A stretch of 12,598 bases of DNA from DTYU01 sp040757355 (GTDB lineage: Bacteria; Bacillota; Desulfotomaculia; Desulfotomaculales; Ammonificaceae). The translations under genes were made by a program, and so were the position numbers. The notes under the pieces were generated by a model. It was given only the letters and a program-made list of their open reading frames with translations. It did not search any database and had not been told where the DNA came from. Below, in pieces: positions 6,536-12,598 of the stretch; the stretch's first letter is position 1, and the number at the start of each line of letters is the position of its first letter. The stretch covers positions 1-12,598 of the forward strand of contig JBFLWY010000060.1 of the NCBI GenBank assembly GCA_040757355.1. Reading direction: 5' to 3'.

Positions 6536-7612
6536 ATGGCATTCGTTACCGGTCTTTTCCTGGTTGACGCATCGGCGTCCGCGCTTAATAACCTGGGGAA
6601 CATCCCCGGCGAGCGCTTCGACAACAGTGTCGGGGTGAAAATAATCCGGACGAGGGAAGGCATCTATCCTTATGTTTCGGCGCAGGCGTTTCGCTACTGG
6701 CTCCGGACGACCTTAGAGCAGGCCGGGGCCGGTTGGGCGGCTGCCCCGGTTTACCGGGAGGAGAAAGTCGCCTACACCGATGCCAACCCGATCCGGTGGT
6801 GGGACGACGACCTTTTCGGGTATATGCGGGCCCCGTCCAAGCGGGAATCGGCCAGGGCCAGGCGAGAGGCCGACGAGTCCCGGGCCGGGGAAACGGAAAC
6901 GGTTGATACCGTAACCAGGGCGGCGCCTTTCCGGGTAAGCACGCTGGTCTCCATCGCCCCGGTGACGCCTACGAGTGATTTTGGGGTGATGTCCCGGCAC
7001 GAAGGCGACCCGGTGCCTCACGAGCACCAGTTTTACCGCGACACGCTGAAAGGCCTGTTTTCCCTTGACCTGAGGGCCAGCGGAACCTTCTGGTACCGGC
7101 AGAAGACCGGTTTCCGTAACCTGGACGACGTAAGAATTGAAGAGGCAAAGAAAGCCGGACTCTACCACCTCGAGGGTGAAAAGGCCTACCAACTGCCCCT
7201 CGATGAGCGCATCCGGCGGGTGGCCACCCTCTTCGAAGGGATGGCTATTTTAGACGGCGGCGCCAAGCAGACGCTGCACTATACGGACGTAGCCCCGCCG
7301 CTGGTGATTATGGCGGTTACCAGAGGGGGTAATCACGTCTTCGGGTACGTCGTGGGGGCAAACAGCAAAGGCCTGCCGGAGCTGAAACTCGAGGCGCTAA
7401 AAGAAGTGTTAGGCGTGCTCCGGGACGAAATCCTTTCCGACGTTTACGTGGGTTGGGTGCGCGGTTACTTAGACGAGGAGCGGGCCAAGCTCGAGGAGTT
7501 TGCCAAGACAAGCGAAGGCAGCAGGGTAAAAATCAGTCATCCCCGGGTCGCTTTTAAAGCCTTGATCGAGGTGTTGAAAGACACGGAAAAAGCTGCTTCC
7601 TGGATGGAATAG
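6536..7612 (+). CDS. cas7: Type I-B CRISPR backbone subunit Cas7 (Cst2/DevR family)
   Basis: The RAMP-fold backbone protein that polymerises along the crRNA in Cascade. It is 358 residues. The start MAFVTGLFLVDASASALNNLGN and the RTREGIYPYVSAQAFRYWLR segment (residues 38-57) are typical of the Cst2/DevR family, as are DDDLFGYMRAP (90-100) and FRVSTLVSIAPV (132-143). Between the last two lies a highly charged low-complexity stretch (about 100-127), a position that varies in the family and is probably a flexible loop. ATG 6536 follows GGGAGGG (6521-6527). The gene lies 15 nt after cas8 and 13 nt before cas5, in one operon. Nothing appears broken. Confidence 0.92.
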   Translation: MAFVTGLFLVDASASALNNLGNIPGERFDNSVGVKIIRTREGIYPYVSAQAFRYWLRTTLEQAGAGWAAAPVYREEKVAYTDANPIRWWDDDLFGYMRAPSKRESARARREADESRAGETETVDTVTRAAPFRVSTLVSIAPVTPTSDFGVMSRHEGDPVPHEHQFYRDTLKGLFSLDLRASGTFWYRQKTGFRNLDDVRIEEAKKAGLYHLEGEKAYQLPLDERIRRVATLFEGMAILDGGAKQTLHYTDVAPPLVIMAVTRGGNHVFGYVVGANSKGLPELKLEALKEVLGVLRDEILSDVYVGWVRGYLDEERAKLEEFAKTSEGSRVKISHPRVAFKALIEVLKDTEKAASWME

Positions 7613-7625
7613 GAGGAAAACGCCG

Positions 7626-8381
7626 ATGGAAGTGCTCAAAGTCGTGGCGGAAGGGATTACTACTTCCTTCCGCTACCCCCATTTCATGCAGGGCGTACAG
7701 CCCACCTTTGAGGTGCCGCCCCCGGCTACAATTTACGGCCACATTTGCAGCGCCTTGGGCGAATGGATCGATCCCGAGGGAATTCAGTTTGCGTACCGCT
7801 TTACTTACCAGGCCAGGTTCAACGACGTAGAACATATACATGTCTTGACGCCGGCCAGCGGAAAGTTGCCAGGGACAAAAATTCCTAAGGTGCTGGAAGG
7901 ACAGGTCAACCCTTTTAAACGGGTGATCCTTTTTCGGCCCAAACTCGTTCTTTATCTGAACAGGCCGGAATGGGAACCCGCTTTTCGTTCTCCCCGGTAT
8001 CCCGTGGTTTTAGGCCGGTCGCAGGACCTCTTTACTTATACTCGCATAGGCGTCGTGAAGCTTTTGCCGGCTGGGAAGGCGTATTTCGAGCACACCCTGG
8101 CTCCCTACCGGATGGCTTTGCAGACAGGCCGGGGGTACGTGGTGCTGATGCCCCGCTTCTTAGATTACCGCCGTGGCCGTGCTCCGGTCTTTGGCCGGTA
8201 CGTGGTTCTGCACCGCCGGGTTTATACCGACGAACTGGTGAAATACGAGGACGCGGGGCCGGAAACCTACTGGGTTGATCCCGAATCCCCGGAAGAGAAG
8301 GGGGCGCGTTTAGGCCTGCTTTTTCATGCTTTCGTGGGGGAATACGATGACCGACCTCTTATGGCCGGTGTGGCTGGATGA
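7626..8381 (+). CDS. cas5: Type I-B CRISPR subunit Cas5 (Cas5t/Cas5b type)
   Basis: The RAMP-fold subunit that caps the 5' handle of the crRNA and contacts Cas8 in Cascade. It is 251 residues, normal for Cas5. The N-terminal signature is clear (VVAEGITTSFRYPHFMQG, then TFEVPPPATIYGHICSALGE), and the later segment PVVLGRSQDLFTY (about residues 126-138) is conserved in the family. ATG 7626 has a strong AGGAGG (7611-7616) that overlaps the cas7 stop codon. The 3' end overlaps cas3 by 35 nt. In many type I-B systems Cas5 does not process crRNA and Cas6 does; no cas6 is seen here, so processing must come from a distant gene, if it happens. Confidence 0.9.
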   Translation: MEVLKVVAEGITTSFRYPHFMQGVQPTFEVPPPATIYGHICSALGEWIDPEGIQFAYRFTYQARFNDVEHIHVLTPASGKLPGTKIPKVLEGQVNPFKRVILFRPKLVLYLNRPEWEPAFRSPRYPVVLGRSQDLFTYTRIGVVKLLPAGKAYFEHTLAPYRMALQTGRGYVVLMPRFLDYRRGRAPVFGRYVVLHRRVYTDELVKYEDAGPETYWVDPESPEEKGARLGLLFHAFVGEYDDRPLMAGVAG

Positions 8382-10680
8382 CATCTGGGCGAAAAGTCCG
8401 GCGGAAGAAGGCAAACCCGGAGAGAGCCTGGCCGCACATACCTGGCAGGTCTTGCAGAGGCTTGCCGAGATGATCCGGCTGCGGCCGGACCTGCCGGAAT
8501 TAGTGGGGTTTCCCGGCTTATGGAACAGTCTCTTTTGGGCCTGCTGGCTGCACGACTTCGGCAAGGCGACGCGCGGTTTTCAGCAGTGGCTACGCGGCGG
8601 CCCGCGCTGGCCGCACCGGCACGAGGTGCTCTCGCTGGCTTTCATAGACTGGCTGGGAGAAACCTTCAGCCCGGAAGAAGCGTACTGGGTAGCTGCGGGG
8701 ATCGTTTTTCACCACAAGGACGCGGCGGAAATATCACTCCGCTACCTGGGCCCCGACGATTCTGCCGCGGAAGCCTTAGACTCTCTACCCGATAACGAAG
8801 GCGGAGTTCTTGAAGGGCTCTGGCGTTGGCTGGCCGAATCCCCGCCGTCATGGATCGAGGCCCTCAAGCTCTCTTCCGCCGTCCGTCTGCCTGCACTCCT
8901 TCCTTTGAAGGATGCGGTGAACCTCTTTTCACGCAGTGCTTCTACCGGCATCTGCGGCCGCCTGTTGGGCCTGCGCCGCTGGCAGCGGGAGCTCGGACGC
9001 GATAGGAGCTTGATCGCTGCCACGCTGGCGCTGCGCGGCCACATGACTACCAGCGACCACACGGCTTCAGCGCATGCCGGGCAGTTTTTAAGATCGCCTT
9101 TATACCGTCCGGCGGAACTGCTGACCCGGTGGGGTTTAGCGGAGAAAGACCTTTACCCGCACCAGGTGTCCTGTATGCGTACGGACGGGTCAGCAGTTCT
9201 GGTGGCGCCTACGGGCAGCGGAAAAACAGAGGCGGCTCTCTTATGGGCCTGCTCTCAGGGCAACGGTAAACCGGTTCCCCGGTTGTTTTATACCCTCCCT
9301 TACCAGGCGAGCATGAACGCGATGTACGATCGGTTGCGGCGCAAAAGCTTTCCGGCTCTCGTAGGTTTGGAGCACAGCCGCAGCGTGCTGGCGCTCTACC
9401 GCCGCCTTGTTGAAGACGATTACGACCGGCACCAGGCCCTGCGGTTGGCCAGGTGGGCCGAGAACTTGTCCCGGTTGCATTACTTCCCGGTGCGGGTTCT
9501 CAGCCCATACCAGATGCTGAAAGGACCTTACCGGCTTAAAGGCTACGAGGCACTGCTGACTGACTTTTTCGGCGCCGCTTTTGTTTTTGACGAGGTCCAC
9601 GCTTACGAGGCCGAAAGACTGGCGGTAATCCTAGCGACGGTCAAGTACCTGCGGGAAAATTTCGGGGCGCGGTTTTTAGTAATGTCGGCGACCTTGCCGG
9701 GTCTGCTGCAAAGCCGTCTCGTCGAAGTGCTGGGGCCGCATACTAAAATTCAGGCTACACCGAAAGTGTTCAAGATCTTCCAGCGACACCGGCTGCTGGT
9801 GCAGGAAGGCGAAATACTTCAACAACACTGGCTGGAGCGAATCGTAAAGGAGAGTATGGGGGGCCGGAGCGTACTGGTCTGCTGCAATACCGTGAAGCGG
9901 GCACAGCAGGCCTACGCCGAGTTGTCCCAACGAATGAAGGGCCGGGTAGAAGCAGTCCTTCTTCACGGACGCTTTAACGGCCGTGACCGTTTGATGAAGG
10001 AAAAGGTTGTTCAAGAGGCCAGTAGTTCTGGTTCAACCGGCCGCCGGCCGATTGTGCTTGTGGCCACCCAGGTGGTGGAGGTTAGCCTGGATATTGATTT
10101 GGATGTCATTTATTCCGACCCGGCACCGCTCGAGGCCTTAATTCAACGGTTTGGTCGTATCAACCGGCGCCGTCTGAGAGACTGGGCACCGGTCAACGTT
10201 TTTACCGAACCCGCCGACGGCCAGCATATCTATAATGACAGGTTGGTGACAAGGTCTCTGCAATTGCTCGAAAAGAATAATGGCAAAATGATTGATGAGG
10301 AGGGGGTTTCCGGCTGGCTGGACGAAATCTACCAGGGCGAAGTTACCGCCCAGTGGAACAAGGCGTACCAGGAAGCGTATGCCGATTTTGAGGCCGCCTG
10401 CCTGCAGACGCTGCGTCCTTTCGAATCCAACGGGGCGCTGGAAGAGATGTTTTACCGTGCCTTTGACAGCATCGAGGTGCTGCCGGCCTGCCTGGAAGGG
10501 GAATACGAAGCCCTGATAGCAGCGGGTGAGCCGTTAGAGGCTGCTCAGCTCTTCGTGCCACTGTCCTGGGGCCAGTTCTGCAAGCTGCGGCGAAAAGGGC
10601 TGGTGCGGGAGGGCCGGGAGAGATGGGTAAAGGTGGTAGAAGTACCGTATAGCAGCAAACTGGGGTTACAAGTAACTTAG
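8347..10680 (+). CDS. cas3: CRISPR-associated nuclease-helicase Cas3
   Basis: The effector that Cascade recruits to unwind and degrade target DNA. It is 777 residues. An N-terminal HD nuclease domain has H31, the HD pair H69-D70 in WLHDFGKAT, H90/H92, and H122-H123 in VFHHKD, so the metal-binding set appears complete. The superfamily 2 helicase follows: motif I APTGSGKT (287-294), motif II DEVH (415-418), motif III SAT (447-449), motif V around ATQVVEVSLDID (573-584) and motif VI QRFGRINRR (600-608). About 170 residues of C-terminal domain complete it. The start is ATG 8347, with GGGGG (8336-8340) 6 nt before it. An in-frame ATG at 8326 is poorer, with its G-rich run about 20 nt away. No cas4, cas1 or cas2 follows; the next genes are fragments. 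Confidence 0.93.
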   Translation: MTDLLWPVWLDDIWAKSPAEEGKPGESLAAHTWQVLQRLAEMIRLRPDLPELVGFPGLWNSLFWACWLHDFGKATRGFQQWLRGGPRWPHRHEVLSLAFIDWLGETFSPEEAYWVAAGIVFHHKDAAEISLRYLGPDDSAAEALDSLPDNEGGVLEGLWRWLAESPPSWIEALKLSSAVRLPALLPLKDAVNLFSRSASTGICGRLLGLRRWQRELGRDRSLIAATLALRGHMTTSDHTASAHAGQFLRSPLYRPAELLTRWGLAEKDLYPHQVSCMRTDGSAVLVAPTGSGKTEAALLWACSQGNGKPVPRLFYTLPYQASMNAMYDRLRRKSFPALVGLEHSRSVLALYRRLVEDDYDRHQALRLARWAENLSRLHYFPVRVLSPYQMLKGPYRLKGYEALLTDFFGAAFVFDEVHAYEAERLAVILATVKYLRENFGARFLVMSATLPGLLQSRLVEVLGPHTKIQATPKVFKIFQRHRLLVQEGEILQQHWLERIVKESMGGRSVLVCCNTVKRAQQAYAELSQRMKGRVEAVLLHGRFNGRDRLMKEKVVQEASSSGSTGRRPIVLVATQVVEVSLDIDLDVIYSDPAPLEALIQRFGRINRRRLRDWAPVNVFTEPADGQHIYNDRLVTRSLQLLEKNNGKMIDEEGVSGWLDEIYQGEVTAQWNKAYQEAYADFEAACLQTLRPFESNGALEEMFYRAFDSIEVLPACLEGEYEALIAAGEPLEAAQLFVPLSWGQFCKLRRKGLVREGRERWVKVVEVPYSSKLGLQVT

Positions 10681-10734
10681 GGCGATAAGGATGTTGCAGG
10701 TTTTAAAGCCAGCCGAGGGTTAGTATGGACTTTG

Positions 10735-10760
10735 CGGTTAGTGATACGCAATGGTAACCG
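10735..10760. promoter_or_regulatory. Inverted repeat CGGTTA/TAACCG before the DUF4268 fragment
   Basis: CGGTTA (10735-10740) and TAACCG (10755-10760) form a 6-bp inverted repeat with 14 nt between. The second arm touches the GGAGG ribosome binding site (10760-10764). It could be an operator of the now broken gene. The symmetry is seen; the function is a guess. No terminator is visible between cas3 and this point. Confidence 0.25.
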
Positions 10761-10772
10761 GAGGTATTGTTT

Positions 10773-10988
10773 ATGAAGCAGTTAGGTAAGCTTGAGAAGG
10801 TTAACCCGCGTGAAATCTGGCCGGATGAAGCACGAGATTTTACCCCGTGGCTCAGAGAGAACATCCAGGCGCTTTCGGAGGCTTTGGGTCTTGACCTTGA
10901 GATTACGGAATCCGAAGGTGCTGTCGGCGACTTTTATGTTGACTTAGTGGGCAGGGACCTTGGCTCAAGAGGGGTTTTGAACATATAA
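10773..10988 (+). pseudogene. DUF4268-type protein, N-terminal remnant
   Basis: ATG 10773 has a good GGAGG 8 nt upstream. The first 60-odd residues look like the start of the DUF4268 family: KQLGKLEKVNPREIWPDEA, then DFTPWLRENIQALSEALGLDLE, then GDFYVDLVGRDLGS. These proteins carry a PD-(D/E)XK-like N-terminal region and are found scattered among bacterial accessory genes; their role is poorly known. Here the family sequence stops at about 10967, just where a conserved nuclease-like stretch should follow, and the frame ends 21 nt later with RGVLNI. A matching C-terminal fragment lies at 11484-11699. A full protein is over 300 residues, so this is a broken gene. Family assignment rests on memory of the pattern and is moderately sure. 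Confidence 0.6.
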
Positions 10989-11032
10989 CAGTGGAACCTG
11001 GCAGGTTTAACGGCTTGATATTACAATGTTGA
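10970..11032 (+). pseudogene. DUF433-like antitoxin scrap
   Basis: In the frame +1 to +2 shifted from the preceding fragment, codons 10970-11008 read RGFEHITVEPGRFNG. This matches the start of DUF433 proteins, small antitoxin-like proteins (typically 'FERITVEPG..GGKPCIRGLRI'). The match fades after NG, a stop follows at 11030-11032, and a weak echo of the next conserved block (GITIY) appears just after it. There is no start codon or ribosome binding site of its own. The scrap is short, so the call is tentative. Confidence 0.4.
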
Positions 11033-11093
11033 GGGATTACGATTTATCTGGGGCAAGTTTTTACGCTTGAACACCATGGGAGGAGGGTCTTGG

Positions 11094-11318
11094 ATGAACC
11101 AAAACATTATTTCAATCTTTGACCTCAGTCCGTCGGAGAAGCTCCAGCTTGTGGAGGACTTGTGGGATGACCTTGCGGCCACTCCTGAAATAGTACCAGT
11201 CCATGACTGGCAAAAGGAAGAGTTGGCCCGGAGAAAGGCGAACCTGATGAACAACCCTGCTTCCGGGCTTACGTGGGAAGAAGTCAAAAAAAGGGTCCGG
11301 AGTCGCTGTGGCCGCTGA
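11094..11318 (+). CDS. Addiction-module antitoxin (Unstab_antitox / RelB-like family)
   Basis: A 74-residue protein of the small 'putative addiction module component' family (Unstab_antitox). It shows the usual layout: an N-terminal LSPSEKLQLVEDLWDDLA segment (residues 12-29), then HDWQKEELARRKANL, then the ending GLTWEEVKKRVRSR. Its role would be to bind and neutralise a ParE/RelE toxin and repress the operon. ATG 11094 follows GGGAGGAGGG (11078-11087) by 6 nt, an excellent ribosome binding site. The stop overlaps the toxin GTG start (11308) by 11 nt, showing translational coupling. The gene appears intact although the toxin is damaged and a DUF4268 gene is broken on both sides of the module. 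Confidence 0.8.
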   Translation: MNQNIISIFDLSPSEKLQLVEDLWDDLAATPEIVPVHDWQKEELARRKANLMNNPASGLTWEEVKKRVRSRCGR

Positions 11319-11487
11319 GTTGGTCGTTGCGCCGGAGGCCGAGCAAGACATTACAGACGCCTACGCTTGGTACGAGGAGCGGCGGCCCGGCTTGGGAGAA
11401 GAGTTTTTGAGCTGCGTTGGAAATGGCGTCAGCGTCTTCCTTGATCTTTTCTTAATTGGGAAAGTGCCGGAATACCGAATTTTTTGA
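11308..11487 (+). pseudogene. ParE/RelE-like toxin with lost C-terminus
   Basis: GTG 11308, preceded by CCGGAG, opens a 59-residue frame overlapping the antitoxin. Residues 1-37 fit the ParE/RelE start: ELVVAPEAEQDITDAYAWYE, then ERRPGLGEEFLSCV. After V37 the sequence (GNGVSVFLDLF...) departs from the family, and the frame ends at 11485-11487, where about 40 conserved residues including the 'RR.PY.I.Y' strand are missing. A frameshift or junction near 11419 explains this. The product should not be an active toxin. Its last bases run straight into the DUF4268 C-terminal fragment. Confidence 0.68.
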
Positions 11488-11699
11488 ACCACCGCCTCAA
11501 TTACCGCGGTTATATTTCTTTTGTGCAAGACGGGAGGATGAGGGTCGAGCTCTACATTGACAGGGGTTTTGAACATAACAGGAGAGCCTTCGAGTTGTTG
11601 CGTGCTCAACAGGACGAGATAGAAAAGGAGATGGGGCAGCCGCTTTCTTGGGAGTCGTTCACGACCAGCACTCAGAAGGCCTCTGACACTGGTAGTTAA
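11484..11699 (+). pseudogene. DUF4268-type protein, C-terminal remnant
   Basis: The frame is open from 11445 and shown from TTG 11484; there is no ribosome binding site. It encodes YRGYISFVQDGRMRVELYID, then RGFEHNRRAFELL, then QDEIEKEMGQPLSWE. This is the conserved C-terminal block of DUF4268 proteins ('ARVELYID.G....N...F..L..Q...IE...G.PL.WERL'). After WE the expected RLDD..A.RI end is replaced by an unrelated tail, again suggesting a small frameshift. It matches the N-terminal fragment at 10773 in order and strand, so both probably come from one gene whose middle was lost and replaced by a toxin-antitoxin module. About 150 central residues are missing. Confidence 0.6.
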
Positions 11700-11767
11700 G
11701 CACTATGGCTTTAGGTCTTCTGAGGTAAGCGAATAACGATTATAAATGTCGGACTGAGTGCTGGTCG
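11662..11767. repeat. 14-bp perfect inverted repeat around the end of the DUF4268 remnant
   Basis: CGACCAGCACTCAG (11662-11675) and CTGAGTGCTGGTCG (11754-11767) are exact reverse complements, 78 nt apart. Inside, CTCAGAAG (11671-11678) also pairs with CTTCTGAG (11717-11724), giving an alternative hairpin. No target duplication or transposase is seen. It could be a small mobile-element scar or an RNA structure. Confidence 0.6.
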
Positions 11768-11777
11768 CCACCGGGAA

Positions 11778-11818
11778 TGAAAATGTTTTCAATTATTTAT
11801 GCTTTGGCTTTTTATAAA
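11778..11818 (+). promoter_or_regulatory. cre-like palindrome and -10 box before the hypothetical gene
   Basis: TGAAAATGTTTTCA (11778-11791) is a 6-2-6 palindrome that fits the CcpA cre consensus TGWNANCGNTNWCA at all but one fixed position. A TATAAA (11813-11818) follows in an AT-rich stretch. No good -35 box is seen. Catabolite control is possible but only inferred. Confidence 0.3.
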
Positions 11819-11826
11819 CGTCGAAG

Positions 11827-12111
11827 TTGAACGCAGAACGGACCCCAAAGGTCGGTCTGGATAAGGTTAAACTATTTTCGGAGGAGGAGTTGCCCAAGGC
11901 GCGGAGGATAGCGGTTTATGCCGATGGAAGGATAGAGGATCCGCCGGAGCGTCTCGGTCAACTGCAGGACTGGGCTGTCGAGGCATTAGGCAGGTTTGTC
12001 AAGGTATTCCGCCCGCGGGTTGCAGCCCTGCCGAAAGATTTAGAGCAAATCGGCGGCGCCTTTGCCAGCGAAGTGGCCAAAAAGGCCTGGGAGGCCAGAA
12101 AAGAAATCTAA
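11827..12111 (+). CDS. Hypothetical protein of unknown function
   Basis: An open frame of 94 residues with coding-like composition. It starts at TTG 11827 with no clear ribosome binding site and only about 9 nt after a TATAAA box, so the start is doubtful; the gene could be leaderless, or truncated at its 5' end. Visible features: an acidic-basic N-terminal segment (LFSEEELPKARRIAVYADG), then EDPPERLGQLQDWAVEALGRF and a helix-rich C-terminus ending KKAWEARKEI. There is no signal peptide, membrane segment or known catalytic motif. I do not recognise the family. It stands alone between the broken DUF4268 gene and the RHH-PIN module. Confidence 0.45.
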   Translation: MNAERTPKVGLDKVKLFSEEELPKARRIAVYADGRIEDPPERLGQLQDWAVEALGRFVKVFRPRVAALPKDLEQIGGAFASEVAKKAWEARKEI

Positions 12112-12168
12112 TGAGGGAAAAGAGCAGACTGTCCAATCTATTGGTTCCTTCACGGACTAATATTTTTG

Positions 12169-12218
12169 TTGTTGAGCGAGCTGCTGTAATGTTATTATTC
12201 AACTGTAAGCATTACTGC
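12169..12218 (+). promoter_or_regulatory. Promoter and operator of the RHH-PIN toxin-antitoxin operon
   Basis: -35 TTGTTG (12169-12174) and -10 TATTAT (12193-12198) are separated by 18 nt. An inverted repeat, GCTGTAATG (12183-12191) and CATTACTGC (12210-12218), 8 of 9 paired, brackets the -10 box. Ribbon-helix-helix antitoxins typically bind such repeats to repress their own operon, so this is probably the autoregulatory operator. Confidence 0.45.
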
Positions 12219-12232
12219 ACAGGGGTGAGCGG

Positions 12233-12475
12233 ATGATTCGGACACAGGTGCAACTAACCGAAGACCAGCTTAAAGCGCTGAAAAGACTAAGTGCGAAGGA
12301 AGGCGTTTCTTTGGCGGAGCTTATCAGAAGGGCCGTAGACGATTTGGTACACAGGAATGAAGCCGCAGCTCTGAAGGAAAAAATGCTGGGTATTGCCGGT
12401 AGATTCAGGTCCGGGCTGGGCGATCTTGCGGAACAGCACAACCGGTATTTTGCCGAAACGCTGGAGGAGCTATGA
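12233..12475 (+). CDS. Ribbon-helix-helix (CopG-family) antitoxin, VapB-like
   Basis: An 80-residue protein. Residues 1-42 are a classical ribbon-helix-helix DNA-binding domain: the strand MIRTQVQLTEDQLKALKRLS, then KEGVSLAELIRRAVDDLV with the usual turn between helices. The C-terminal half (about 43-80) is a charged helix and tail ending FAETLEEL, which would bind the toxin. ATG 12233 is preceded by AGGGGTG at suitable spacing. The stop overlaps the next ATG by 4 nt (ATGA), so antitoxin and PIN toxin are translationally coupled. An operator-like repeat lies in front. This module appears intact as far as the window goes, unlike the two other TA modules. Confidence 0.85.
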   Translation: MIRTQVQLTEDQLKALKRLSAKEGVSLAELIRRAVDDLVHRNEAAALKEKMLGIAGRFRSGLGDLAEQHNRYFAETLEEL

Positions 12476-12598
12476 AGAAAGAGAAGGTTTATTTAGACAC
12501 CTCCTCTTTCCTGGCGGTAATGGATGCTGACGACAAGTTTCACGAAGAGGCAAGCGATATTTGGAGAATGCTGGTTGAGTCCGGAGCGCAGCTTGTCT
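12472..12598 (+). CDS. PIN-domain toxin, VapC-like (partial, off right edge)
   Basis: ATG 12472 overlaps the antitoxin stop by 4 nt and has GGAGGAG (12463-12469) before it. The 42 codons present begin MKKEKVYLDTSSFLAVMDAD, with the first PIN acidic residue at D9 (LDTSSF), then HEEASDIWRML. PIN-domain VapC toxins are metal-dependent ribonucleases cutting tRNA or rRNA, held inactive by the partner antitoxin. Only the first third is in the window, so the remaining acidic residues cannot be checked. Confidence 0.8.
   Translation, partial: MKKEKVYLDTSSFLAVMDADDKFHEEASDIWRMLVESGAQLV

Noticed and set aside
8326..8346. Earlier ATG for cas3
   Set aside because: No ribosome binding site at proper distance; GGGGG before ATG 8347 fits and the family usually starts near there.
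12133..12144. CCAAT-CT-ATTGG inverted repeat downstream of the hypothetical gene
   Set aside because: Only 5-bp arms with a 2-nt centre, and no T run close behind, so it is neither a convincing terminator nor a clear operator.
1..12598. CRISPR array, tRNA or rRNA genes, or full insertion sequence
   Set aside because: I read both strands for regularly spaced repeats of 25-40 bases, for cloverleaf-like sequence and for transposase motifs, and saw none. Absence by eye is not proof.

Overview
The window reads as chromosomal DNA from a GC-rich, probably thermophilic Firmicute of the Desulfotomaculum/Pelotomaculum/Moorella type. This is inferred from strong AGGAGG-type ribosome binding sites, TTGACA/TATAAT-like promoters, protein style, and a Cst-type I-B CRISPR system next to a SWIM/SNF2 helicase. 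It is an inference from sequence character only; no marker gene for taxonomy is present.

Layout. (1) Positions 1-1039: the N-terminus of a small membrane protein runs off the left edge on the minus strand, with a promoter and operator-like inverted repeat behind it. Facing it is an AbrB-type antitoxin gene followed by a truncated VapC (PIN) toxin, then a short gene fragment of unknown origin. (2) Positions 1040-4635, minus strand: a very large SWIM zinc-finger plus SNF2 helicase gene. It is split by a frameshift inside a run of six Gs, so the last half of the helicase C-lobe is in another frame. (3) Positions 4636-5032: the divergent intergenic region. It holds a good promoter for the helicase gene, an orphan plus-strand intrinsic terminator and the probable cas promoter/leader. 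(4) Positions 5033-10680, plus strand: a compact cas operon, cas8b1(cst1)-cas7(cst2)-cas5-cas3, of subtype I-B (Tneap/Cst branch). Cas8 has a plausible internal start for a separate Cas11 small subunit. No cas6, cas4, cas1 or cas2 and no CRISPR array lie in the window. (5) Positions 10681-12598: an accessory patch of broken and intact small genes. A DUF4268-type protein is present only as its two ends. Between them lie a DUF433-like scrap, an intact addiction-module antitoxin and a ParE-like toxin with a lost C-terminus. Then come a hypothetical protein and a ribbon-helix-helix antitoxin with the start of its PIN-domain toxin, cut by the window edge.

Working together: the four cas genes can supply a Cascade-like interference complex (Cas8, Cas7, Cas5, perhaps internally translated Cas11) and the Cas3 nuclease-helicase. 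crRNA processing and spacer acquisition must come from elsewhere, or are lost. The flanks hold three toxin-antitoxin modules, two with damaged toxins, plus other decayed genes. This suggests a defence-type accessory region that has been repeatedly rearranged. I did not find a clearly new multi-gene system. The most interesting signals are the slippery-site frameshift in the helicase, the internal Cas11 start, the orphan terminator beside the cas promoter, and the DUF4268/TA mosaic with its short shared sequence.
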